A DNA stretch of 64,000 nucleotides, taken from positions 98,656,893 through 98,720,892 of the forward strand of contig CM077594.1 of the NCBI GenBank assembly GCA_039654915.1, written 5' to 3'. Numbering within the stretch: the stretch's first letter is position 1; every line of letters begins with the position of its first letter. The notes beneath the pieces are model-generated. The model did not search any database, had not been told where the DNA came from, and worked only from the letters and a program-made list of their open reading frames with translations. The position numbers and the translations under genes were made by a program. Shown here piece by piece: positions 25,501 to 35,497 of the stretch. This DNA comes from Aquilaria yunnanensis (taxonomy: Eukaryota; Streptophyta; Magnoliopsida; Malvales; Thymelaeaceae).

Positions 25501-27092
25501 GTGGTTTGAAAAGTTTTTGGGCCAAGAACAGGCGAATCTGTCATCACTTGCTCAATTTTCCTTGATAACACTTAAATGTTACTTCTTGCAGCTTCTTATA
25601 TCAGGATCACTCGATAGTTTTGATATTGTTGACCTATGTGAACACACCAATTATGCTGGTGGCTATCATCCTGTAAGCCATATCCTTGTACCCTTCGATT
25701 TAGACATTTATGCTCTGCACAAGATTAGTGGACTGCCACTGGAAAACTGATTTTTGTTTTGTTCTTTTCCTTTTCTGTTTTTGTCCCTTTTTTTTCCTGT
25801 TCTCTTTCTTTTGTGATTGATGTTGCAGAGCCACTATGTTATTGAGATGTTTTGGGAAGTCCTCAAGAGCTTTTCAGTGGAGAATCAGAAGAAATTCCTC
25901 AAGTTAGTTTTCTTGTTCTGTTTACTGCTTGTTTTATTATTGGCGTTTAGTCAACCTTCAAAATGGGAATAAATAGGAACACTAACTAGAGAAGTTTTTC
26001 TAGGTTTGTGACTGGCTGTTCTCGAGGACCATTGCTTGGATTCAAGTATCTTGAGCCTCATTTTTGTATACAGAGGTAACAACTATATCAGAATAAATTC
26101 AGACAGCTGATAATATCTTATTAGGGATTTTGCTGACTTAAGATTGATCCCAAAACATTTTATTTTCCCTTCATTACTGGTCTATTTTACTTTTCTTTCA
26201 AGATGCAAATTGAAATTCTTGTGTTTGACTCTTGTCCAGGGCTGCTGGTACTGCATCTGATGAAGCCCTTGACCGATTACCAACGTCAGCAACATGCATG
26301 AACCTTCTAAAGCTTCCACCATACAAAAGGTTCGCTCCCTATAACACATAGGCTTTGCTCAGCATGAAAAGAAAAAGGCATATTTGAATGTGAAGGTTAT
26401 CTTTTGTCATGATATGTGTGGTGAGCTATGACTTTTTTGGTTGGTTAAGCTATCGAGCTTAGTGCATTATGGTGTTTGGATGAAATCAATTACATAGAGG
26501 TTTGCTAGTCACGATTTATTTCAAGTTTCTCACCAGATCTTAGTTAGAAAAACGACTGCTGCCTCTGCTTGTGGATTGAAAAAGGGACACTTGCATGATA
26601 TGGTTTTAAGGTTAGTTTTCATCACAATTACTGGAACACGGAGTGGTATGACATTGCTTTTTAAAATTTAGTCAGTCAAAATGAGTTTGATGATTCACGT
26701 GTATGTGAGCTTTTAGTTTGAACTCCAGGTAAATGACTTGTTTTATTTAGCTACTGGTGTCCAGTTACATGAAATTTCTTTAGCAGTTTCTGGTCAATGT
26801 ATTCCCAATTGAGGCTATAGCTTTTCAACACGCATCAGATTAGCTAGATTTAGTGTCTGTTCCCTGATATAACCAGATGATTGGGGTCAAGAAACTGATT
26901 TCCTTTAATATTTTGTTGTTAATCTATCAATTAGTGCATTATATTTGCCCCTTGTGGATCTCTATTTGCCAGTATTTCATTTATTTGCTTTCTGCCATTA
27001 ATTGCTTTTACGCTGTGTGGTGCAGCAAGGAGCAAATGGAAACGAAGTTGCTTTATGCCATAAGTGCAGATGCTGGCTTTGATCTGAGCTAA
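13562..27092 (+). CDS. UPL6: HECT-type E3 ubiquitin-protein ligase UPL6
   Basis: The ligase forms a thioester with ubiquitin and passes it to substrates. I placed 26 exons with GT-AG borders: 13562-13720, 14794-14891, 15131-15258, 15685-15796, 16059-16239, 17968-18150, 18308-18490, 19047-19131, 19237-19376, 19460-19764, 19932-20028, 20333-20443, 20652-20735, 20815-20901, 21283-21423, 21605-21730, 22272-22370, 23231-23298, 23540-23606, 24854-25024, 25147-25236, 25592-25672, 25829-25902, 26004-26075, 26240-26329, 27026-27092. They sum to 3099 nt, 1032 aa, close to the roughly 1030 aa I recall for Arabidopsis UPL6. The start MFFSGDP-TRKRVDLGGRS and the end AISADAGFDLS are UPL6 signatures. An IQ motif (IQKCFRGKK, from residue 52) spans the first splice junction. 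An acidic DDMDEDD patch is in exon 9. The HECT domain runs from about 690 (RIRRNHILEDA, GIDGGGIFKDF) to the end, with catalytic Cys near 1000 in PTSATCMNLLKLPPY. No stop or frameshift was seen. Confidence 0.97.
17582..17733. mobile_element. Small MITE in UPL6 intron 5 (~152 bp)
   Basis: Begins GGCCCTGCTTGGAAAGAGC and ends in reverse as GCCCTCATTTAGC. The interior motif GATTAGCGTaaAGAGTTTtAGATAATTT and the end block ATCGCTAACGCTAAT are shared with the element at 22748-22899. Flanked by TTT on both sides, compatible with a 3-bp target duplication. The termini resemble GGCCCYGTTTGG ends known from Tourist/PIF-Harbinger and some hAT MITEs; I cannot decide the superfamily. Confidence 0.7.
22748..22899. 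mobile_element. Small MITE in UPL6 intron 17 (152 bp)
   Basis: Near-perfect 12-bp terminal inverted repeats: GGCCCCGTTTGG at the left and CCAAACAGGGCC at the right (one mismatch). ATA occurs directly on both sides (22745-22747 and 22900-22902), compatible with a 3-bp duplication. Same length, orientation and interior as the intron 5 copy, and better preserved. It lies well away from splice sites. Confidence 0.8.
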
Positions 27093-28198
27093 TGGATGTT
27101 GTGCAGCCCAATTTCATCATGGTTTCATGTGATTTCTACGAGAATTTTTTATATATGCCCCAGTGGTGGAAGGCATGGCCATGCAAGCATATGCAATTGG
27201 GTGATGGATGCTAGCTAAAGCCAGCAATTGTGGAGAACATTTTCTATGTACAAATCCCAGATTCTCGCGATAATTTATGTGCACAGATGTGAGATTGCCA
27301 CTGAATTTTGAAAAAGCTTTTAAATCCAGGAGTGTGCAACAGATGTGGGTACTTGCTAGGGCCTCCTGCAATGCCAACTAAAACATCCTGCAATGCCAAC
27401 TAAAACAAGTGAGTCTCGTCGAGATGTCATTTTTGAGGAATTGCTTTGATCAATTGTATGGATTTGTTGTATAATTTGTAAATGATGTAGGGATCTCTTA
27501 ATTATTCTTGTGTTCTTTATTGTATAGTCCGTATGCTGCTGTAAGGAAGATTATTTCCAATGCTTTGAATTATACTGAGAAAAATTAGGTTTGGCTCTTT
27601 GTTTTGGCAGGGTGCCCAGTTTAGGTGGGCAGGGTTCTGTCGACACAGTTAATATGATCCATGTTTACTATGATGGTTCTGAGGTTTTTCAGGGTTGGGC
27701 AGTTTAATTTAAATAATGGGAGTACAAAAGACTTGGGAGGATGCCATACTCGTGTGAATGGCTTGTCGGTTGATATTCAGTGTGATGTTGCTGTAGCTTT
27801 GCACTGAAAATGCAAGAGCGGTAACCCATTTATGATTTATCTGTAGTAGTTTTTAGGATTTTGGCATTGGCGAAAAGAAAGGAACTTTATAATTTTATGA
27901 AGACTTTGGTTTAGTATTACATTGTCCGTTGAATCTAACGATATATTCATAAAAGTCAATTTATTAATTTTTAGAACAATGAGCAATCCCTTGGGCCTTC
28001 GTCTGACAATTGCATTTTCAGGCATTTGTCTCAACGACCTAAGTTTTGGACAAATTAAAACTGTCGTAAAATTTGATACCACAATGTTCAATTTGGAATT
28101 CGTTAGGTGGATCATTGCAACTCTCCCTTCTGCTCGCAACTTTTAGATGTAAAGTTCCTCCAGAGAGTATTCATTCACAAATAAATTAAATTTGGAGT
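27093..28198 (+). other. UPL6 3' UTR and downstream spacer
   Basis: The first several hundred bases after the TAA are T-rich and moderately balanced, typical of a plant 3' UTR. A short perfect repeat CATCCTGCAATGCCAACTAA-like lies at about 27364-27405 (CTGCAATGCCAACTAAAAC occurs twice). I cannot place the poly(A) site. No other gene seen before the hAT element. Confidence 0.45.
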
Positions 28199-28371
28199 GC
28201 TTGAGCTAGTGGTGGGCGCTGGGTTGACCCAACCTGGGGCCGACCGGGCCAGGATCTTGGAGGACCATGCACGGACCGGTTTTAGGTGATCCAGTCCCGA
28301 GTCGGTCCTGGGGTAGGTTTCCAGCTTTGTCCTTTTTTTTTTTTGTGAAAAAAATGACTTAGTTTTGTATT

Positions 28372-29282
28372 GGCAAAAGAAGGCAATTTTACAACTAAAG
28401 ATTTATTTTGGAAAAATTTGTCACTAACATTTTTAAAATGGGTATATTTGTCATCAATAATTTGAAATTAAAAGATATTTATTACTATGGCAGTTAACAA
28501 TGATAATATTCTGCTATCATAAAGAATAAAAAATATTCCATCAAGTAGGGGTGAGTCGAATATTTCACCGCCATGTCAGCCAATATATGGCATGTTTGCC
28601 GTTAATGTTTTTGAAATAGACAAATTTACCATCAATTTATTTTTGAAACGGGTATATTTGCCATCAAGTTTTAACATCGATAACAGTGGTGACATCCAGG
28701 AAGGGTGAACAAAATGGGGGCATTGTCCAATGATGGCAAATCACGCACGAGACATGACAAGCAACAATCAGCTAGCAATTATGGTAGGTAAGTAACAATT
28801 ATCCAGTAATTAATGCCGTTAGAGTTGAGCAAATCCATGAGTTTAGGTTGCTGTGGTTAGGGCTGAAGTTGGGACTGAGAGTGCAGCAGTTGTATGAGTG
28901 AGTTGAAGGGAAATCGTAGTGAAAGAATTCGTTAGTACACTTTTTTGGCCTTCCATTTTCAGCGTGTTGAGGAAAATAAGTTGAAGATGGTGGCTTTGGA
29001 CCCTTTGGTATTATAGATGAAATATTAAGGTAAAAAATATGAAGAAAATACAACTTTAGTGATTATATAATAAATTTTTCTTTTTACCATTTCCACCTAT
29101 GCTTCAATGATGAAAAAATACTATCACATTATTGCTTTGTCAGCATGTCTTGACATATCATTAATGACAGTGACAAATATGCTAATTTTGAAAATGTTAG
29201 TGATAAATTTTTCTGTAGTAGAACTTTGGTGGCAAAACTATTTTGGGCTTTATACTTTAGTGGTAAAATTGCCCCTTTTGCC
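28372..29282. mobile_element. MULE-like element nested in the hAT (911 bp)
   Basis: A perfect 10-bp direct repeat GTTTTGTATT flanks it (28362-28371 and 29283-29292), the 9-10 bp size expected of Mutator-like transposition. The left arm (GGCAAAAGAAGGCAATTTTA, later TTTGTCACTAACATTTT) matches the inverted right arm (GGCAAAAGGGGCAATTTTAC, later TTATCACTAACATTTTC) over more than 100 bp. No transposase or recognisable captured gene in the centre. Confidence 0.82.
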
Positions 29283-29529
29283 GTTTTGTATTTAATATTT
29301 ATTTTTAAAGAAAACACCATTTTCGGTGTAATTTTTATGAAGTAAAAATGCTAAATGGCATTTACAAATAACTAAAATGGGCCTTACATATAACTAATGG
29401 TGAAATGGTCTAAAAATTACTGAAAATTAAAACATATGATTTGTGTTTAACAGCATAGTTAGATCAAATACAAATTAAATGTAAGAAGGAAAAAAAAAAT
29501 TCAAGCCTCATCATTGGATAAATCTTGGT

Positions 29530-31500
29530 TGCATTACGCTAAGCGCTACCTTGGATGCTACAATGGAGATAGGAATGACGAGAATCTCCTGTGCAATTAT
29601 CGATAATATTGGGAACTTTGATCTCTTTTATTTCTACTACTCTAATATGTTAACGTTGCTTGGTTCGAATGATATATTGAGGTAGTCATCGACCTCAACT
29701 AGACGCGAAGTCATTGGTTAGGGACATTTGAACATTTGGAGGGTTGGGTTAAATCTTAATGAGATTGATCTCCTAGAAGGTTTAGTTTGAGGAGCTTCAG
29801 ATCTTATCTTATCGAAAAACCTTTCACAAGATAACTTGTACAAAGAATGAAAATACTCAGAAGTAGTAGGAGACATAATCAAAACATTTATATGGGCCAT
29901 TTTTAAATAAGTATGATAAATGCCTTCCAGCAATGTGGTCGTGCCCGTAATTTTCACACATAGATCAAGCAAAAACGCAACTAAAAAGATGGATGAATGT
30001 TTTCAAAATACTAAAGTCACTTAACCCGCATGACTTCGACTGTCGGTATCAAAAACTCATCATCTTTAAGTTGATGTAAAGTATATGTAATATTCACCAA
30101 ATGAAGCAAAACTTGATGAACAGCTGGGATATAAATACCAGAGAAAAATTCAATTGCCTTGTAAAAAAATTTAAGCAATTCATCGGATTTTGAACATCTT
30201 TCGCAAACTTCAGTCGTAAGAAATTTACAACTCATCTTCATGTTCATAAAATGCATCAACAAATTTGTGTACAAATATGCATCTTGCAGCATTAAATAAG
30301 TGAAGTTCTAGTTGCTAGACAACCCAATTTAAACCGTTTCCAAGAAAATAATTTTTTATTTTGAAAACAAAAACCTTTTGAATTAGCAAAATATAGCAGG
30401 TCTTGATTTCAAAAATCACAATGAATTCTGAATTGACACAATTTTATTTTGGAGAACTTCTAAATCATTTTGCACACAAAGGTAGCTTTAATGCTTGGCT
30501 TAAAAGGCGAGCAACAACATTATTGTTTGAATTTTGAAGCATTATCAAATGAAATCTACAAAATTTATCAACACAATAATAATTACATAAAGTTTCTAAG
30601 ATGCAATTGTATATATGATAACCAGTATGATCAGTTTCAATAACCTTAAATGATAAAATACGCTTTTGCATGATCTAATCAGAAATAATCTAGTGATTAG
30701 TAACGCAATAATATGATTGACTTAGAGGCGATGTCCATATGTCAGAAGTAAATGTCACACAATGATCAAGAGTATAGAACAGGCTTGCAAATTTGATTTT
30801 CTGGCTTCAAATAGTTTAAAGCTCTCAGTTGTAGCCGTTTTCTTATAAACTTTTCTAAATGCAATGTTTAATTGTGATCTAATCCAAGATTCCAAGTGCA
30901 TATCTTTAGCTTGTGAATTTTTTTTTTCAGTAAACAATAATATGATTAACCTACAACATTGTTGGTTAAATCAAAATATACCTGACTCGCCGGTTGTGCT
31001 CCTAAGTTGTGTTTGTCCTCTGGAATTAATGGCGGCATTGGAAAGATATTGGCATGTTGATTTTAGATATGGTGCCATAGTGTTTCGATGCCGAAATTCT
31101 TTTTATGTACAAACTTTTTTTTTCTGCAATGTTTGCATTTGCCGTACCTCAACTCCCTTTAAATACGAGCTCATAATGCTTCCAAACTCAACCAGTTAGT
31201 CTTGAGTATTTACATTGTCCTTGTCTTTGGGTATCCTCCGTATCCGGTTGACAGCTCATTGGCATTGGTTGTGTTGATAGATCCCCAGCCAGTGTCACAA
31301 CCACCTCTTCAGCATCATCGTCCAATAATTGATTGTCGATGCCTAAATCGTAATTTATCATGTGGATTTGGCCATCGTCGTGCAGCTACTCGATTGAGAT
31401 GCCTTTATTGGCCGACCGGGATAGGCAACGGAACAAGCCTTTCAGCCTGGTGGTGCTGGATGATGAAGCCTACCTTGATCTGACATTTCCTCTTAAAGCC
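29530..31500 (-). pseudogene. hAT transposase (BED finger, RICESLEEPER/DAYSLEEPER-like), degenerate
   Basis: On the minus strand, from high to low coordinate: a BED zinc finger near 31185-31050 (WKHYELVFKG, then after a frameshift CKHC, FGIETLWHHI and a later His); a block at 30937-30755 (MHLESWIRSQLNIAFRKV); the catalytic-region text LQKRILSFKVIETDHTGYHI then ILETLCNYYCVDK near 30670-30540; MLQDAYLYTNLL with EFFSGIYIPAVHQVLLHLVN near 30292-30090; and the C-terminal hAT dimerisation region near 29700-29530 (KFPILSIIAQEILVIPIS, IVASKVALS). Multiple stops and frameshifts interrupt it. Domain order fits the family; the element cannot make its own transposase. Confidence 0.8.
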
Positions 31501-31633
31501 ATGAGTAATGAAATAATAGTAGTGAGTTAGAAAAAATTAAGAAGAAATTATGAAGAGATTAGCAAAAAAGGCAAAAGGCTAAAGAAAGTAGCAAAAATGC
31601 TTGAGAGAATATAATATATGAAGGAGTGGAAAT

Positions 31634-32224
31634 TATAGGTGGGAACCGGGTCGGCCCGGCCTGTCCTGGGCTTGGGTCCTGAGGCCTGAGCACTGACCGG
31701 TTGTAGGCGGGGCGGTCTCGAGCCGGGTCGGGGGTGGGGCGGGTTTGGAGTTTTTTTTTAAAAAAAAATTAAAAACATAATTAATTATATATGTCATAAA
31801 TATTTTTAAGAAAAAACACTACATCCGGTGTAAGTTTTATTAAGTTAAAAAACCAAACGGCACGTACAAATAATCGGAATGGACCTTAACACGTACAAAT
31901 AATCGGAATGGACCTTACATTTTGAAATGGCAAAAACGTTTCGGAAATAATAAATAATAGAAACCTGTGATTTGTGCTGAACAACATAATCAGATTAAAT
32001 ACAAACTACATGTATAATAGAAACCTGCGGGCCGGGCCGGGGCGGTCCGGTCTTGCAGGGCGAGGCGGGGCGGGTCCTGGTCCGGGGGGTCCGTTTTGCA
32101 CCACCTCATCCTTTCGGGCCCATATCTTAGCAGGCTTTTGCCGGGGCGGGGCGGGGCAGGTTTGACCGGGTCGGGCCGGGTTTGACTTCCATGCCAGGTT
32201 GACCCGGCCCAGGTCCCACCTCTA
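31634..32224. mobile_element. Short hAT element nested in the larger hAT (591 bp)
   Basis: Left end TATAGGTGGGAACCGGG; right end in reverse TAGAGGTGGGACCTGGGCC. Flanks are GTGGAAAT (31626-31633) and GTGTAAAT (32225-32232), a 7/8 match. Subterminal GC-rich tracts lie at both ends. The interior (31800-32000) resembles 29300-29490 of the host element, including a GATTTGTG-T-AACA motif, and contains a tandemly doubled ~29-bp unit (CACGTACAAATAATCGGAAT, 31860-31918). Best read as a deletion derivative of the same hAT family. Confidence 0.75.
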
Positions 32225-32786
32225 GTGTAAATGACCTTCCTATTTATAGGGGAGGGCCAAATTTTGTTTAAACAAAAAACTCCATAAAATATATTTGTGG
32301 AGGTGAAAGTGAAATTTGAGGCAAAAATGGAGTATAAAATTGTTAAAGGACCAAAGTTGTCATTAACTCATTTTTTGAAAAAAATTTGACGAGAAGTCCT
32401 TTTTTTAGGGTAAATTGCACTCGTGGCCCCTAACATTTTATTATTATCATATTTTGGACCCTAATCTCAAAATCTCGCAAGAAACGTCCTTAATCTCAAT
32501 TTTTTATTCCATTTTAGACCTTTGATGGATGGAAAGTGTTAAAATTAATGGAATTAGTCACGTGGTACGCCAACATGGGCAATTTGCCATAATAGCATAA
32601 TAATCAGCTGTTGGTGATGATGTGGTAAGGAAGAAAAATAATAATAAATAAAAATATGAAAAAAGAAAATAATAAAAAATTAAAAAAAATCCCCTCGCCA
32701 TTGGGCTCAGCCTCCTCTCTCCTCTGCCACCTGTTCACAAAATCCTAACAGGGTCAAAACCAAACCTCGCCACTATTTTAATCATG

Positions 32787-33290
32787 CCAGTGAACGACCA
32801 GCAGGGTTATTTCCTTGGCCGAATCAGTATCCGCCAGAACCAAGTCAATGCCATGGATGGCAGCCACGACTAGGAGCTCGAAGACCTCGAACTCTTCCAA
32901 AAGTAGGTCTCCGATCGCTTCTCCAACCTCTTAAACCCTTCTGCTGACATAGCTGACCCCTCCTCTCCATATCTTGGCTTTGGAGGCTTCTCGACGCTTT
33001 CCTCTGCTGTGACGTCGAATTCAAGGCCCTTTTGCTCATGGGTTGCGACCCTTCCCAAATCTCCAAGCCCCTTGTCAATCACCGAGCTCCTCAACCGAGT
33101 CGTTAAAACTCTTGACATTTGTAATGTCATCATGAGCAGGGTCAAGGCCATCAGACATTTCCAGAGACTGGCGGAGATCGTTGTCTTCGCTTTGGAGCAG
33201 CACCCGATCAAAGATGGGTAGATGAATCGGGTGAGGAAGACTTTGAGCTCGTTGATCACCTCCATTAACATCGACGATAAAGAGAGCTTG
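32787..33290 (+). pseudogene. ROH1 / DUF793 (UPF0496-like) gene fragment captured in a MULE
   Basis: Plus-strand reading gives GRISIRQNQVNAMDGSHD, stop, ELEDLELFQK, stop, VSDRFSNLL. After a frameshift it gives WLWRLLDAFLCCDVEFKALL and MGCDPSQISKP. After another frameshift come LLNRVVKTLDICN, RHFQRLAEIVVFALEQHPI-DG, stop, NRVRKTLSSLITS. This is the conserved N-terminal to central region of plant ROH1-type proteins, named for interaction with exocyst EXO70. It is higher in GC than the surrounding element, has no visible intron, and is disabled by at least three stops or frameshifts. Confidence 0.8.
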
Positions 33291-33622
33291 AATTTCTAGA
33301 CTACTAAGTGAATATGGTCGTTTAGCTAAAAGGGCAGCGTGTCCAATAAGGAGGTTGGAGGTGGTAAGGGAGGGAGGAGGTTGAGCCCAGCGGCGAGGGG
33401 TTTTTTTTTTTTTTTATTATTTTTCTTCCTTGCTACATCACCAGCAGTTGAGTATTATGTCATTGTGGTAAATCACCCAAGTTGGCATGCCACGTGACTA
33501 ATTTCGTCAATTTTAACACTTTCCAATCTATCAAAAGTCTAAAATAGAATAAAAAAAATTGAGGTTAAGGACGTCTCATGCGAGGTTTTGAGATTAGGTT
33601 TCAAAATAGGACAATAATAAAA

Positions 33623-34758
33623 GGCCTAAATACCTATTGCTCCCCTGAACTATGGTGACTCGGACAGTTTGCCCCCTGAACTATAAAATGGATCAATTCA
33701 AACCCTAAACTTCGATGAGTGGGGCAATTCGAACCCTGAACTATGGTGACTCGAACAGTTTGCCCCTTGAACTATAAAGTGGATCAATTCAAACCCTAAA
33801 CTTTGATGAGTGGGGCAATTCGAAACCTGAACTTTGATGAATCAGTCATTTTAGTCCATTGACTCAGCCTAATTCTCACGTCATCCATCTTTAATAGAGC
33901 AGCTGCTGCCGCTGCCCCCTCCTCCACCCTATCTCTGCCTTCCACAACCTTTCTGGCTTCTTCTTCACTTTCCTCTTCTCCTATCTCCGACACTGAAGCA
34001 GTCTCCTCCACAACAGAAGTAGCCTACTCCCTTCTCTCATTCATTCCTAACGCTGCCTCGATCCAACGTTGACTCTGTATTCCTTCTGCCTACCTGAGTT
34101 TTGATTGGATTTCCTGACATCACAAAAACCCAATAGCATATTGACATCATAGTTCCAATCGGAGACCCAACAGTGGAATGACATCAGCGGAATTGGATAT
34201 GCCACGATTCTATGCTGCCACTAACAAACAAAGCACGTGAAGAAAAGGAGAGGGCCTGGAAGTCAAGTATGTTCATCTGATTTGTTCAAATACTTTCCAT
34301 CCGACAAGTGGCATGATTCATCCATCTCAAAGTGACATGATGCGCTGTCAAATAAGCGGTGGAGGAGTAGGCAAATTCGGTTGTGAAGGAGGCTGCTTCA
34401 GTGAAGGAGGCTGCTTCAGTGTCGGAGATAGGAGAAGAGGAAAGTGAAGAAGAAGCTAGAAAGGTTGTGAAAGGCAGAGATCAGGCGGAGGAAGGGGCGA
34501 CGGCGGTAGCTGCTCTATTAAAGATGGATGGTGTGAGAATTAGGCTGAGTCAATGGATTAAAATAACCGATTCATCAAAGTTCAGGGTTCGAATTGATCC
34601 ACTTTATAGTTCAGGGAGCAAACTATCCGAGTCACCATAGTTCAGGGTTCGAATTGCCTCACTTGTCAAAGTTTAGGGTTCGAATTGATCTATTTTATAG
34701 TTCATGGGGCAAACTGTCCTAGTCATCATAGTTCAGGGAAGCAATAGGTATTTAGGCC
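33623..34758. mobile_element. MULE-like element with very long inverted arms (1136 bp), nested in the Pack-MULE
   Basis: A perfect 9-bp direct repeat ATAATAAAA flanks it (33614-33622, 34759-34767). Termini GGCCTAAATACCTATTGCTC and, in reverse, GGCCTAAATACCTATTGCTT are near identical. The inverted arms extend about 400 bp each (33623-34020 and 34380-34758) and include a GC-rich purine/pyrimidine segment that reads as an acidic peptide on opposite strands of the two arms (SVSEIGEEESEEEARKVV). The left arm also has an internal duplication of GAACTATGGTGACTCG text. A transcript through it would fold into a long hairpin. Confidence 0.85.
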
Positions 34759-35013
34759 ATAATAAAATGTTAGGGACCACGGATGTAATCTACCCCCCTT
34801 TTTACCATTGGGCTGGACCAGCCAAGTTAGTCCCAGTCCATGCCTGGAGGTGGTTCTAGGCTAAGTCGGGTTACTTTGCAGGCTTCCTTGTTCGAGGCCT
34901 ATATTCAACCCATCTTCCAGCGGTTCTCTCACAGGTCGTGCCGGGTCTTTCCTTGTGTTGGTTCCTGTCTGGGCTGGGGTTAAGCCTGCTCAAGTCCCAC
35001 CTCTAGCTTGAGC

Positions 35014-35497
35014 ACCAAATATATGGACTCGTTGAGCATCCTCAAGAGCTAGACCTATCCAATTAACGAAACCGTGCACATCTAAATTATGTAACAATCC
35101 TTCCTCAAAGTCACCTCCGTCCGCGTCCGACATTAGCAAAATCACTTATATTTTTTCTCATACAAGCGTTTAAAGGAAAATGAGTATTTTTATAACGATT
35201 CCCATGCCACCCCCACCTTAATACCAAGATCAAGTCACATGATGTATGATATATAACGTCTCACGCTTGCAAGCTCAATTGTTGGATTCTCATTCTACTC
35301 GAGCTGTTTCGAGGCCCTGCAGTTTCTGTTGACTGTTTCATTCTCAAATGCAATTTAAACGAGAAATGATTATCATATTTTACCTATAGATACTTCACCA
35401 ATGTATCTTCGATTACAAGCTTGGGAGAAACAGGGACAAGGAGTGAAAAATTACAGAAGATACTAACTTGGGGGGGAGCGGGTGCGGCAAACACCAA
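35014..35497. other. RPS1 3' flank
   Basis: Spacer between the hAT target duplication and the RPS1 stop codon, including the RPS1 3' UTR on the minus strand. No other gene seen. Confidence 0.5.

Larger units (their letters stand above)
32408..34796. mobile_element. Pack-MULE-type element carrying a ROH1 gene fragment
   Basis: Left terminus GGGTAAATTGCACTCGTGGC with a long arm (CCTAACATTTTATTATTATC, AAATCTCGCAAGAAACGTCC); right terminus in reverse GGGTAGATTACATCCGTGGT with the matching arm. The right arm is itself split by the nested element 33623-34758. Flanks are CC-T-run-A on both sides (32398-32407 and 34797-34804), a probable 8-10 bp duplication blurred by the T run. The same TIR family bounds the element at 59272-61054. 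No MULE transposase inside, only the ROH1 fragment. Confidence 0.78.
28207..35005 (-). mobile_element. hAT superfamily DNA transposon, ~6.8 kb, with nested insertions
   Basis: An exact 8-bp target duplication GCTTGAGC lies at 28199-28206 and 35006-35013. The left end TAGTGGTGGGCGCTGGG and the right end, in reverse TAGAGGTGGGACTTGAGC, form short imperfect terminal inverted repeats. Both ends are followed by GC-rich subterminal sequence of the GGCCGGGTC type known in plant hAT elements. A degenerate BED-finger hAT transposase lies inside at 29530-31500 on the minus strand. Nested within it are a MULE-like element (28372-29282), a related short hAT copy (31634-32224), a Pack-MULE (32408-34796) and, inside that, another MULE-like element (33623-34758). 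Without the nested insertions the element is roughly 2.9 kb. Confidence 0.85.

Noticed and set aside
32870..33271. 133-codon minus-strand open frame in the ROH1 Pack-MULE
   Set aside because: Shadow of the plus-strand ROH1 fragment, whose translation matches a known family across frameshifts.
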